Source of the DNA: Voacanga thouarsii
Taxonomy: Eukaryota; Streptophyta; Magnoliopsida; Gentianales; Apocynaceae
Direction of reading: 5' to 3'
Length of the DNA: 64,000 nt
Assembly: GCA_026120185.1 (NCBI GenBank)
Contig: JANUWF010002273.1
Span: forward strand, 1,967,001 to 2,031,000
Below the pieces are notes generated by a model that saw only the letters and a list, made by a program, of their open reading frames with translations, searched no databases and was not told the DNA's origin. The translations under genes and the position numbers were made by a program. Positions 47,801-57,867 of the stretch are shown piece by piece. Within the stretch, counting starts at the first letter, position 1, and each line of letters starts with the position of its first letter.

Positions 47801-48198
47801 ACTAGGATGGCTAGGGTTTTTCGGCCAAAGCATGAAGAAGTCTAGGGAAAAGAATTCAAAAAGAAAAACTAAGATTCGCAAGAAGTAAGATTCGAACTCG
47901 GGTCACCAAAGGATAACCACCAACCTAACCGTTATTCCAAATCAACTCCAATGCTAATATTTCTCTAGGAAATTCTTTTCACCCCAATTCTCATCCTTCC
48001 ATCTCCTTTACTAACCTTCACTTAAAACAACTATTAAATAATGCAACAACACATTTAAATAATTTAATGCAAGCACAACCTTGAAATTCACATGCACCCA
48101 TGCAAAAATAATTTTAAGGTATCACATGAAATGCGAAATGCTATGCAATGCATGACTTTTCCCCATAGGTCAAAGGTGGTTTTGGGCGGGGTATTACA
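44820..48198. mobile_element. Solo LTR (3379 bp) in the Tat RNase H
   Basis: Starts TGTAACACCCC and ends GGGGTATTACA, imperfect inverted ends (10 of 11). Flanking 5-mers TTATT and TTATC match at 4 of 5. No polyprotein sequence is present; long LTRs of this start and end type occur in chromovirus (Tekay-like) gypsy elements. The family name is inference. ORFs within it are short and unsupported. Confidence 0.85.
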
Positions 48199-48450
48199 TT
48201 ATCTATTACCTAGGGAGGTGTAAGTCTTGTACAAAATTGATCTAGTCAAATATCTGTTGAACCACCCTTTGTTACAAGGACGGTTAATGAAATGGGCAAT
48301 TAAGCTACATACTTTTTCTTTGACTCACGTATCTTTGAAAGCAACAAAAGGTCAAGCCATAGCTGATTTCTTAGCTGAACACCCTTGTTTAGAAGTGCTA
48401 AATCCTGAAAAGGAAAAAGCACAGGGATACATTTCATACAAACTATAGAA
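48199..48450 (+). pseudogene. Tat element first RNase H, right part
   Basis: Resumes with YKIDLVKYLLNHPLLQGR, then LMKWAIKLHTFSLTHV and KGQAIADFLAEHP, the usual end of the gypsy RNase H in this lineage. Confidence 0.88.
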
Positions 48451-48889
48451 GTTGCAGTTTGATGGATTTAGTACCTAGTCTAAGGCAGGTGTCAATTTGG
48501 TCATTGAAGCCCCTTGTGGATGACAAGGAAGAGTTCTTTTTGAATTAAGGAAAGGAACTTCAAATAATCAGGCAGGGTATGATTTTCTCATTTTGGGACT
48601 TCGAGTTTTGAAGGCTTTGGATGCACAAGCGGTCAATATAATAGGGGATTCTCAAATTGTCATCTGATAGACTTCAGGTGAGTATAAATGTACTAACCCT
48701 ATTTTGTTGGATAAGTTACAGGAAGTAAAGGCATTGCTGCGACACTTTTCGGGAGTTATGTTGACTCATGTTCCTCGAGCTGAGAACTACGAGGCAAACG
48801 ATTTAGCTCTAATGATTTCAGGATTTAGGAAAAGAGCCGAGGTAGTAATGTGCCAACAGATATCGGGAGAGGAACACAAAGAAGATTAG
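48451..48889 (+). pseudogene. Tat element second (archaeal-type) RNase H
   Basis: Blocks LQFDGFST, GVNLVIEAPCG, NNQAGYDFLILGLRVLKAL, VNIIGDSQIVI and LTHVPRAENYEANDLAL match RNase H type-I aRNH: aspartates in FDG and GDSQ are present, while the glutamate of NNQAEY has become glycine. Stops at about 48446, 48480 and 48665 break the frame. Dual RNase H is a hallmark of the Tat lineage. Confidence 0.85.
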
Positions 48890-49037
48890 CGCTCTGATAT
48901 CGTTTTCTATTTGCGAAGACTTACTAGTCATATGTCACGGGAATTAAAACGTAAAGCGTTGAATTTTGTGCTGATCGAAAACGATTTATTTAGAAGAAGT
49001 CATTCAGGAGTTTTATTGAAATGTTTGTGAAAGTAAG
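48890..49037 (+). pseudogene. Tat element integrase, N-terminal start
   Basis: VFYLRRLTSHMSRELKRKA and NDLFRRSHSGVLLKC correspond to the linker and beginning of the integrase zinc domain. Interrupted at 49038 by a nested LTR and resumed at about 51063. Confidence 0.8.
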
Positions 49038-51062
49038 TGTTGGATTGTATGCCCTCTTAGACTAGGTTTTTGATGTAAAATCGAATATTTTAATAAAAGA
49101 ATTTATTTTCAGAAATTGTTTGTGAATTTACTTTTTGTTTGTGCACGATTTTCGTTTGGAACAGACCCATTGTGTTTAAATAAGTAATCCATGTGAATGG
49201 TGGTCTTTCACAGTAAGGTATGGATCACGGGTTATTTAACATATAAACATTTATTCTTAACCTATTGATGAGACTGGGAATCTCATCATGTTTAGGTTAT
49301 TATGTTATGAATTCGAAATGGGGAATGGCTTACCTTTAGCCAGTGAGTAGTCCACTCACTTCATAACATAAGCGTATTTCGAATACGCAGGACAGGACCT
49401 GTAGTAGTGGTTTCTAAAAGTACTATATGATAGAAACCTAGACTACTACCGTTACAGCGTGGATTAGTACTCTACGACTTGAGTATGAGTTGGTGATCTG
49501 GCGAACCTGGAAGCATATATTTTGATTTGCTATAGTTGAGGTTCTATCGTAGGGCTAATATACTTGTATGTTGGGTATGTGTGACTAGTTAGTTAAGACA
49601 GGCTTGTACAAGATAGTTTCTGCACTATATCGCCCCTTGTGGTTGTCCGAATGGTCTAAAATATCCAGGGCCCTAGGAAACATGACTTGGATGTTTGCTT
49701 TAGGGTAGCTCCCTTGGAAAGCGGAAACACTCCAGGAAGTCGTGGATCGTTGGACTAGAAGCCTAAAGATGGTAGATGTCATTTAGAGGGGTGTTAGTAC
49801 ACTTCTTCCTCTCTAAATGTACGGTGATGTGTAGAGGGGTATTTTAGTCATTTCACCTGTAGGTCGGAGACTTTGCTAATGCAGCATTGTCCTTGGAGTC
49901 AATATTTCCTTATAGTGATATTAGGAAATATTTAAAATGCAAAATACAGCTATTTATATAGCAGGGGTATTTTGGTTATTTTAGCAGCCAAGGCGATGTG
50001 TCTTTTTGGTCCTCGGAATAGCCCGTAAGTTCTAACTACTTTTGGGTTGAGGAATTGGTCTCAGTTGAAGAGGATTTTATTTAATTTAATTTTATTCAGG
50101 AAGTCTAATTTATTATTGGACTAGAATAAAATAAATAAATAAATAAAATATGAGTTGAGAGAAAATTAATTATCTAGTTTATTTGGTTAAATAATTATTC
50201 AAGGCCTAGGTCCAGTATGAATAATTAGGAAATTAACCTGGGCTTAAATTAGGAGAAATAATTAATATTTAATTATTTATTGGGTTATTTATATAGGCCC
50301 AAGAAATAAATAATTAAAGATTAATTATTTTAGTTCATTTGGACTCATTAATTATTTATTGGGTTATTTATGTAAGCCCAGGAAATAAATAATTAATGTT
50401 TATTATTTTGGGCCTTTTAGGTCCAAGGAAAATAATAAATATTTTTCTGACCCAATAGCTTGGACCTTAGGGTTTTTCCGGATACGGTTAAGAGGAGTTT
50501 AGGGTTAGGCCAAACTGATTCTCAGGATAACATCCGGGTGTTTTGAAATCCCGGGGATATGTTTATCAGATAATGAGAGACCTAATTTTGGCTAACTAAA
50601 AACAACTCTTTGGAAAAAGAAAAACCCTAGTTTTCCCTACCCAATAGAAGACTCACGTCTCTCTGGAGAGCCTCACGTAAGCTCCCTCTCTCACGCCTCC
50701 CTCTTCTTGGTTTCTCCTTGGAGCTTTGCTAATCAATAGCAAGTGAACCAAGAAGATTTGAGACAATTCTTCTTCTCTGTTGTGTTCACCGACTAGAGGT
50801 TAGGCTGAGGAATATCCCGAGAGTTGGAAAGCTAGGTGTTCATGCAAACAAGGCGGAGTAGAAGGCTAGCGGGTGTTCAACCGGAAGCTTCTTCAAGTGG
50901 GCAAAGCGAGGCGATTCCAGTCGTTCAATCCGCTCTTACTCAACCTAGAAGGGTTAAGGAGCGCAAATGTATGATCTTCACGCTTCCGTATAGCCTTTAA
51001 GGCTTGGTTTTATTTTTCTCTGTTTAATTTTTTATGCTACCAGTGCATGCTCTCTGTTTTCG
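49038..51062. repeat. Nested solo LTR, family C copy 2
   Basis: Begins TGTTGGATTGTATGCCCTC and is homologous to 10802-12560. It interrupts the integrase between the KC and DEVHKGLYGAY segments. The right end (GTTTTCGTATAG) lacks the expected CA; flanks GTAAG and GTATAG may be a decayed target duplication. Ends about 51062. Confidence 0.7.
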
Positions 51063-52000
51063 TATAGATGAGGTGCATAAAGGCCTATACGGTGCATACT
51101 AGGAAGGCCCAAAGCTAAAATGGATACTACAACATCACGGATTTTATTGGCCCTTCATGACCACGGACTGTGTAGCTTATGCAGCTGGATGTGAGGCGTG
51201 TTAGAAGCATGGTCCCTTGATACATGCGCCTTCTGTGGAGTTGCATCCTATCATCAAACCATGGCTTTTCAGGAGTTGGGCTCTAGATATTATCGGCAAG
51301 ATTCATCCACCATCAGCTAAAGGGCACACCTTTAGCTAAAGGGCACACCTTTATCTTAGTAGCAATGGATTATTTCTCCAAGTGGGTAGAGGCACAAGCC
51401 CTGACTAGGGTAACCCAGTCTGCCGTTATCATTTTCCTTTAGCAGAGTATTCTATTTTGATTCGGCGTACCTAAAACAATAATAGCTGACCAAGGAACTA
51501 TGTTCACGGGAGATAAGGTACGCAACTTTTTAACTCAATTTAAAGTTAAATTATTACATTCATCCCCATATTATGAACAGGCCAATAGTCAAGCTGAAGT
51601 TACAAATAAGACCTTGATTAGCATGATCTGAAAGTCATTGGAGGATAATTTCAAAAGGTGGCACGAAATACTCCAAGAGGTTCTGTGGGCTTATCGAAAT
51701 GCCTTCAAAACTGCTACAGGTTTCACACCATTTAAGCTGACGTATGGGCAGGATGTGATGTTACCTGCTGAATTATCATTACGATTGGCTGGAATAGCAT
51801 TGTTTGTCAATTGAGGATTACAGGTTGGCATTAGCTATGAGTTTGGATCAGGCTGAAGAGGATCGATGGATAGCATTAGAAAATATTAAAAGTCACAAGG
51901 AGAAGGTAGCAAGAGCCTATAACCGAAGAATGCAGAGGAAGAACTTTCAGGAAGAAGATATGATTTGGAAAACTATATGGCAAGTGGTCCTCTTCTTTGG
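51063..52000 (+). pseudogene. Tat element integrase
   Basis: Zinc-binding H2C2 part (EVHKGLYGAY then CVAYAAGCEAC), then the rve core: LFRSWALDIIGK (first Asp), MDYFSKWVEAQAL, TIIADQGTMFTGDKVRNFL (second Asp) and NSQAEVTNKTLISMI (Glu), with LPAELSLRLAG and EKVARAYNRRM at the C-terminal side. A 19-bp tandem duplication (51315-51352) shifts the frame, and stops occur near 51215, 51439 and 51630. Confidence 0.88.
51315..51352. repeat. 19-bp exact tandem duplication in integrase
   Basis: AGCTAAAGGGCACACCTTT is present twice in a row. A 19-bp insert shifts the integrase reading frame. Confidence 0.97.
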
Positions 52001-52430
52001 AAGGACATTTTCTTCTTACACAAGTTTTTTATGGAGGAGCTTACCGATTGATGACACCCTACAAAAAAGAGGTAAGTTATGCCATAAACGACAAATATTT
52101 GAAAAAAAAAATCTATCCTACATTTTGGGAGGGAACCATGGAAAAAAAAGAGTAAAATAAAAAAGAGAAGAAACAACAATAACAATAGAAAAAAGAAGAA
52201 AAAGAGGGAAAATATTTGCATTCATGAAGATAACTGATCACAAAAGAGCCGATTAGATGGTCATTACATTTGAGGCTTACCTAGACCTATTCCAAAAAAT
52301 TAATTCTCCTCGGACAGAGTGTTAAGCGTTTCGATCGGCTGAGCGAATGAAACTATGGTAAACCGATTTAGATTTTCCTCAGGCAGAGTTGTCTCCGGGG
52401 GGATTTTTCTCTTCTTTTTCGTTTAGCTAG
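52001..52430. other. Spacer after Tat integrase, A-rich
   Basis: End of the pol region and an A-rich, purine-biased stretch (about 52085-52215). No separate gene is supported. Confidence 0.55.
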
Positions 52431-53153
52431 TTGCCTCTTCTTGGGTTGTTTCTCGCTCGACAACCATTTTCTCCATTGGGGGCGGACGAACTTCAGCATC
52501 TCCAGGTTGAGTACCTGAGGGACCAGCCTCATTGGTATGATGGAAAATGTTAGTCAGGTAGGATTGAAAATTATCCCACGAGGATTGCATACTGGCCAGC
52601 AGTTTTTCCGAGTACTATAGCTCCATTTGAAGCAGTTCTTTTTCTGCCTCCAGCATGAGCTGTTCATCCCAAAATGTAGTCGCTGACTTTTTTGCAGAGG
52701 AGGCTGTTTGTTGATAGACGCTTTCGGCCTCAAGTTTTTCTTCCAGAGTCCTCTTCTCAAAATTTAGTTCCGCCTGAAATTCTTATAATTGTTTTTCAAG
52801 TTCTTCAATTTTATCAACTTTTTCTGAAATTTTAGCTCGAAGAACGCTTAAGTGGGCAGAGGCTTCTAGGTGATGGGATTGCAGAAAAGCTTCTTGCTCT
52901 CAAAGTACTTTCAAAAGCTTAAGCTGACGAGAAGCTTCATCCCTCCTATTTTGGGTGTCCGAGAGGAAGCACCGAATGAATCTCATATAACCCAAGTAAT
53001 CAGCTGATAAACGATTTAATTCAACAGGAATACTAGTATTAGCCGATTGTGCAAGCAGCAGGAGAGCTGGTTGGTCGACAGGGCAGCCCTAATTAGGCTA
53101 TTCAAGAGCTCTAGTGCAGCGGCCTCAGACGTTATCAGTTGAGAGGGAGCAGT

Positions 53154-54890
53154 TGTTGGGTATCTCTCACGTATATCATATATGGCGTAGCGGAAAAATA
53201 AAATGATATACCAACCTAGGATCCGTATATGTGTGGAAAACAAGACATAAAGAGAACAAAAGTAACAGCTTTACCTTTCTTTGAGCGTCTGAAAAATAAA
53301 AATTTTCCTTTTTTAAGTCGAAGCGTGATCCAACAATCCTCTTGATTAAACACCACAAGAGTTGAATGTCCAACCACTATAATCACAGTGTGTAATTATC
53401 TCCAACAGAAATCCACACGAAGGATCACACTTAAGCACCAAGATGTTTATGTGCTAGCATAAATCAAAGTGGCGGTTAGGGTTAGGCTTGATTGCTCAAG
53501 AACCACGAGAGAGAAAGAGAAAAGAAGAATTTTGGAAGCTGTTTATTTTTCGTGAATCACCCTTACATTAGGGTTTCGTGCATATACCTTATATGTCACG
53601 AAAAAAACCACTGAAAATTTGAGAATTCTAAAACAATTAGAATTCCCTAATTATAATTGGAAACATCAAGTTATCACAATTATAATTTAGCCCATAAATT
53701 ATAACTAAATATAATTTGGCCACAACAACTTCTCTTTCTCTCAATTAACCCCACTATGTTATCAAATAATATATTGAGTATATAATCCTCTATTGTGCGT
53801 GACCTATTAGGTTTTCCAGTCAATTGGTAGCAAACATGAATTAATCCAAACGTATTTGAGATTAATAATCTATAATTAATTAAAATTAATCATATTATTC
53901 TAATTAGGATTGGTTTATTAATTCATCAATTAATAAACTCATGTTCCCAGATCATGAGCAGTATCTAACAACACATCATGACCACCCAAGAGTCCAGAAA
54001 GTTAAGTGGCTTGACATGAACCCTTCAATAACAAACTACAGTGCAATTAACTCCTTTCACCATACAATATCTCATTCGGTTTAGAGTACGGAATTAGTAC
54101 CAACTCCCTCCAGAATATATATTAATTATGGCCCGAATATAATAGTACTTGTACCAGGAACCCATTACTCTATATGTGTATTAATTGGAACTGTTTTCAA
54201 TGCACAGTCGCCTTAGCCAAGGACTCCTTAAGTAGTAATTCCTACAAATGGCCGTGAGATATTCGCCCCTGCTATTAGGAGTGGTGAATCATTTCTTGAC
54301 CCTCTTAACTACTTTCACTTACCTCACAATGTACCCAATATCCATCCCATAGGCGACCCTCGATCAGATTCCAGAGATTGGAATCAAAGCACAATGTTCA
54401 ACAAATAAAGTACTTTGGAGATCTCAAGTCTAAGGATACTTGCATGTTTGCTATATTGAGATTATATCAGTGACACTAAATAGTTATCTATGTGATTATC
54501 TCATAACTAAGTCATCCAATGTACTTGTTCCATTAACAAGCATCCATGTGCTAACTTTGAATGTCTCAATTCTCATGGATATGAGAACCACCGCTTGATC
54601 AAATCAAGAAGTCTAACACATGCTAATCTTAACACATTAATGATGTCCTGTCTCATTAATACTATGACTAGAGACTATTTAAGTACTAACACTATACAAT
54701 GTAGTAGGAATCTCATATTATGATTGCTATCATGATTTCCTTAACATAGTATTGTATTAGGGACTTTATCTAACAGTTATATTACATAAAAGTAAACAAA
54801 AAAAACTATATGATAAATAATGCCTTTTAGTAAAAGAAAATGTGTTATATACAACGTACAAGCGATTGCCTCTAGGGCATAACATTAACA
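53154..54890 (-). mobile_element. Solo LTR of the copia B family (1737 bp)
   Basis: Starts TGTTGGGTATCTC and ends GGGCATAACATTAACA, alignable with both copia B LTRs across its length. Flanks GCAGT and GCAAC would be a decayed 5-bp target duplication. Orientation matches copia B, so it is on the - strand. It separates the PPKEVA and APSQLITSEA parts of the antisense PMD gene. Confidence 0.9.
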
Positions 54891-55285
54891 GCAACTTCTT
54901 TTGGAGGCTCTATCGAAAAGGGTTCAGAGATTGGCGCCGCAGGAGGTGGAACAGGTTTGCAAATCGCTGTTTTCTCTAAGACAAGCATCTCAAATATTGG
55001 AGGTATAGTCGACGAAGGAGAAGCAGCCAAATTTTCCTTCTCGGCTGATGTTGTCTTTGCAGGCAACAAAAGGGGCATGGCTTTTATCGACTCAGAGGAA
55101 GAGTCAGAAATAACTAATCGATTGAGTTTTTATTTCTGCAAAGGAGGGGAATATGGAGTTAGCCCTTGTGTCTAAAATTGAAGAGTATCAAAAAAGTTTC
55201 AGTATAGGAAATCCAAACTTTGGTGATTGTTAGAGTGTAGGTGGCTTGTCGTCTTTTGGATCGCCTAAGCAAAGGACAAACTTCT

Positions 55286-55337
55286 TTTTCTTCTTCTTCT
55301 TCTTCTTCTTCTTCTTCTTCTTCTTCTTCTTCTTCTT
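55286..55337. repeat. (CTT)n microsatellite
   Basis: About 17 trinucleotides, read as a glutamate run on the - strand within the antisense PMD gene. Confidence 0.95.
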
Positions 55338-57169
55338 TAGCAACTAGAAGAATGGAGGCTTTCTTCACTAGTGGCATTTAGAATAACGATGCAGTAACAA
55401 GACTGGGAGATATCCTGCTCTATTTACCTTTCTTTGACACCGATACTGACCCAGTCAGCCTGAGCAGCCATGTTTCCATAGGGGCAGAGAAAAGTATCTC
55501 ACTCATCAGTCACCACCATATGTTGAAGTTAGGTGTAGCTTCCAGGATGACTTGAAACTGATGATACTCGAAGGAACGGACAATAGTCAAGGACCTGTCG
55601 GCTAGAGTGTTCACATCTTAAGCCGATAGGACGAGCATGACAGCGTGGGACAATACATGCCTAGGATCAGCAAGAATGTCCTGAATAAGCCCAAATTGCC
55701 GAGAGAAGCAATGAGAATTGTACCATTCGTAGGATAATTTAGCACTTCGCGTGCCTGGTTTGGCCCCTAAAAGGAGTTCCCTGGGACACAACATCTTAGC
55801 CCAGATGGTCTGTTGAGAGCCCTCTATTGCATTGGCAAGGTTTTTCAACCAAAGAGGGCCAGTTTCCTGAGTAGAATAGGGGAAAAAGTGAGGCATGTTC
55901 TGTAGTCGGTTCTGATGAAGATATGACATAATAGTACCGACTGAAGATTTGTTCAGAGGGATTCTCAATAGCCGATAGCCAGTAGCTTGGGTAGAGGAGT
56001 TAGTAGAATCCACTGAGAGGTTGTTAACACTGAATTGGGGGCGATATTGATAAAGCCATAGTTGCATAACCCAGAGAAGGTCGACAAAGTTAGTTGGGTC
56101 ACTCCCAACTGATAGGGCTGAAATCATTTGGTTCATCATACGATAAACTAAGGCTAGTACCAAGGAGGCCAGGTCGCAGCGCCTTTTCTTTCTCAGCATA
56201 GCCGATACGTAGTATCGATATTCATTGCTTATCCTAGCTGAATGAGAATAGAGAATATATTTATAGGGCCACAACCATAGAAATAAGGCTTGCTCTTGCT
56301 CCGACGAAATACCGCCTATGCCCCTTTGGGTAGCCATGACATTACCATAGGAAGAAGTGGCTTTATCCAGGTGGGCCTCAACGACAGGCATGCGTTCGTC
56401 ATCGTGGAGGTTAAGGATCTCATCTCCATCGCATCGGAAGTCTAAGATGGTGCAAATATCCAAGATGGTCAAGAAAAACATCCCGTGAGGGAATATGAAG
56501 CTGTTGATTGTTGAGGACCAGAACGGCAGAACTGCAGCGAAGAGGTTGCGATTAAAGGCCATGTCAAAATTGGACATCATAACAGCATCTCTGATACCCC
56601 ATTGATCCCAAAGGGCTTTGAAGGTATCATGACAGCGATCACGCCATTCTCTATAATTCTTTAGGGGCGCAGCCAATGGTGAAAGGAAAATGGGAGACCA
56701 GCCGCAGAAAAGTCATTTTGATTTAACGGGAGGACAAAATCCTCTAACTGGACAAATAGCAGATGATCAACGGTGAACTCTGTTGGTAATAGCCAAGGGC
56801 CTAAGGCGTACAAGTTAGCTTCAACTTGAACCAAAACTAGGGGGTGTTATTAATTGGGGTGGCCATAAAAATTCAGAAATCGTTGATAAAGAAAGTGCAG
56901 GAAATACTGTCAAATTTCACGAAAAAGGCAAGAAGTCTGATCGAAGTAGAGTTTCTTAGAAAAAGAATTTCGTATCGGTGAAGAATGAGTAATGAGGACC
57001 ACGATTATTTAAAGTAAAATTTAAAGACTAGCCGTTCATAGGTTTCAAAGTCGAGGAGTCAGAAACCTTTTACAATGGTCGGGATGTTTCAACTTTGTTA
57101 GGAAAAGAACGATTACAAATTAAAAGAGGTACGATTCCCGTTGCTTAACCTAATCGCGTCATAAAGTAA

Positions 57170-57187
57170 CGGGACTCGGGGGGTATG
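57170..57187 (+). other. Polypurine tract of the Tat element
   Basis: GGGACTCGGGGGGTATG directly before the TGTTGATG start of the 3' LTR. Confidence 0.7.
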
Positions 57188-57867
57188 TGTTGATGTTAAC
57201 TTTAGCCGAGCTGTTGCGGTAACTTTGAGTTGATGCCGATAGGAATTTCACCAAGCCGATAATGACGTCAAGTATTCTTCAGCCGATGTACTCGGTCAAT
57301 ATCGGAATCAGGAACCGTTGAGCTGTCACCCCTATGTCTTGACACAATCAATAAAGTACTACTGCACCTAACTGCTAAGGTTGAGTCATAAAGTGAGTTT
57401 CCTCCACGTACAGATAGTTGGTTACAATGCCACAGCAAGTATAAAACAAGCAAAGATTCCCAGAACAAGGACACAACAAAAAACCAATCTAGAAGATTAC
57501 CAGTTTTAAGTTTTCAATTCCCTTTTTATTCTGCATTTTTTTTTTGTTTATTCATAGCTTTAGTTAGTTTTAAAAATTTCCTTTACTTCTTTGTTACTAG
57601 CTTTTCATTTCATTTTACTTCGGTTTTAAATCTCAGTAATTTTGTACTTTTTTTTAATGAAAATCAATCGAAACACACGGATTGCAGTCCCTATTGGCTT
57701 TTGCATGCGATATTCCTACCTTCTTGAATCCTTTTTATAGTAAGTTCAAGGAGCTCATGTCTTTTAAAAGGTCCGATTATTGCATTCATTATTCCATTGA
57801 ACTGTTTATGTTCATCGAAAGAGAAGTCAATTGCCAATTCTATCAGCTTCCCGTTTGTACGACAACA
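57188..57867 (+). repeat. 3' LTR of the Tat element (680 bp)
   Basis: Homologous to 39909-40591 over its length; starts TGTTGATGTTAAC and ends CGACAACA. Confidence 0.9.

Larger units (their letters stand above)
52431..56866 (-). pseudogene. Antisense PMD-domain gene of the Tat element
   Basis: Read leftwards from an ATG at 56866 (MATPINNTP). A shifted frame gives EANLYALGPWLL and FVLPLNQNDF; a second shift leads to SPIFLSPLAAPLKNYREW and 350 open codons (56676-55618). These match the plant mobile domain (aminotransferase-like, PMD): FKALWDQWGIRDAV, FPHGMFFLTILDI, RYYVSAMLRKKRR and LLWVMQLWLYQYRP. After 55618 come a glutamate run encoded by (GAA)n, a Pro/Ser-rich part, then coiled-coil-like sequence (ALELLNSLIRAAL, RTLEEKLEAESVYQQ, LMLEAEKELLQMEL) to about 52440. 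A solo LTR (53154-54890) interrupts it. Antisense genes here are known from Tat-lineage elements; their role is unsettled. Confidence 0.82.
39909..57867 (+). mobile_element. Ty3/gypsy element of the Tat lineage, with three nested LTRs
   Basis: LTRs at 39909-40591 and 57188-57867 share start (TGTTGA(C/T)GT(C/T)AAC) and end (CAACA). Gag, protease, RT, RNase H, a second RNase H and integrase run on the + strand (RT before integrase, so gypsy). A second RNase H of archaeal type and a long region with an antisense PMD gene between integrase and 3' LTR point to the Tat lineage. Subtracting the insertions at 44820, 49038 and 53154 leaves about 10.8 kb. The flanks TCTTA and CTTCC do not match, so the target duplication is lost or the boundary is imprecise. 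Many stops show it is inactive. Confidence 0.9.
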
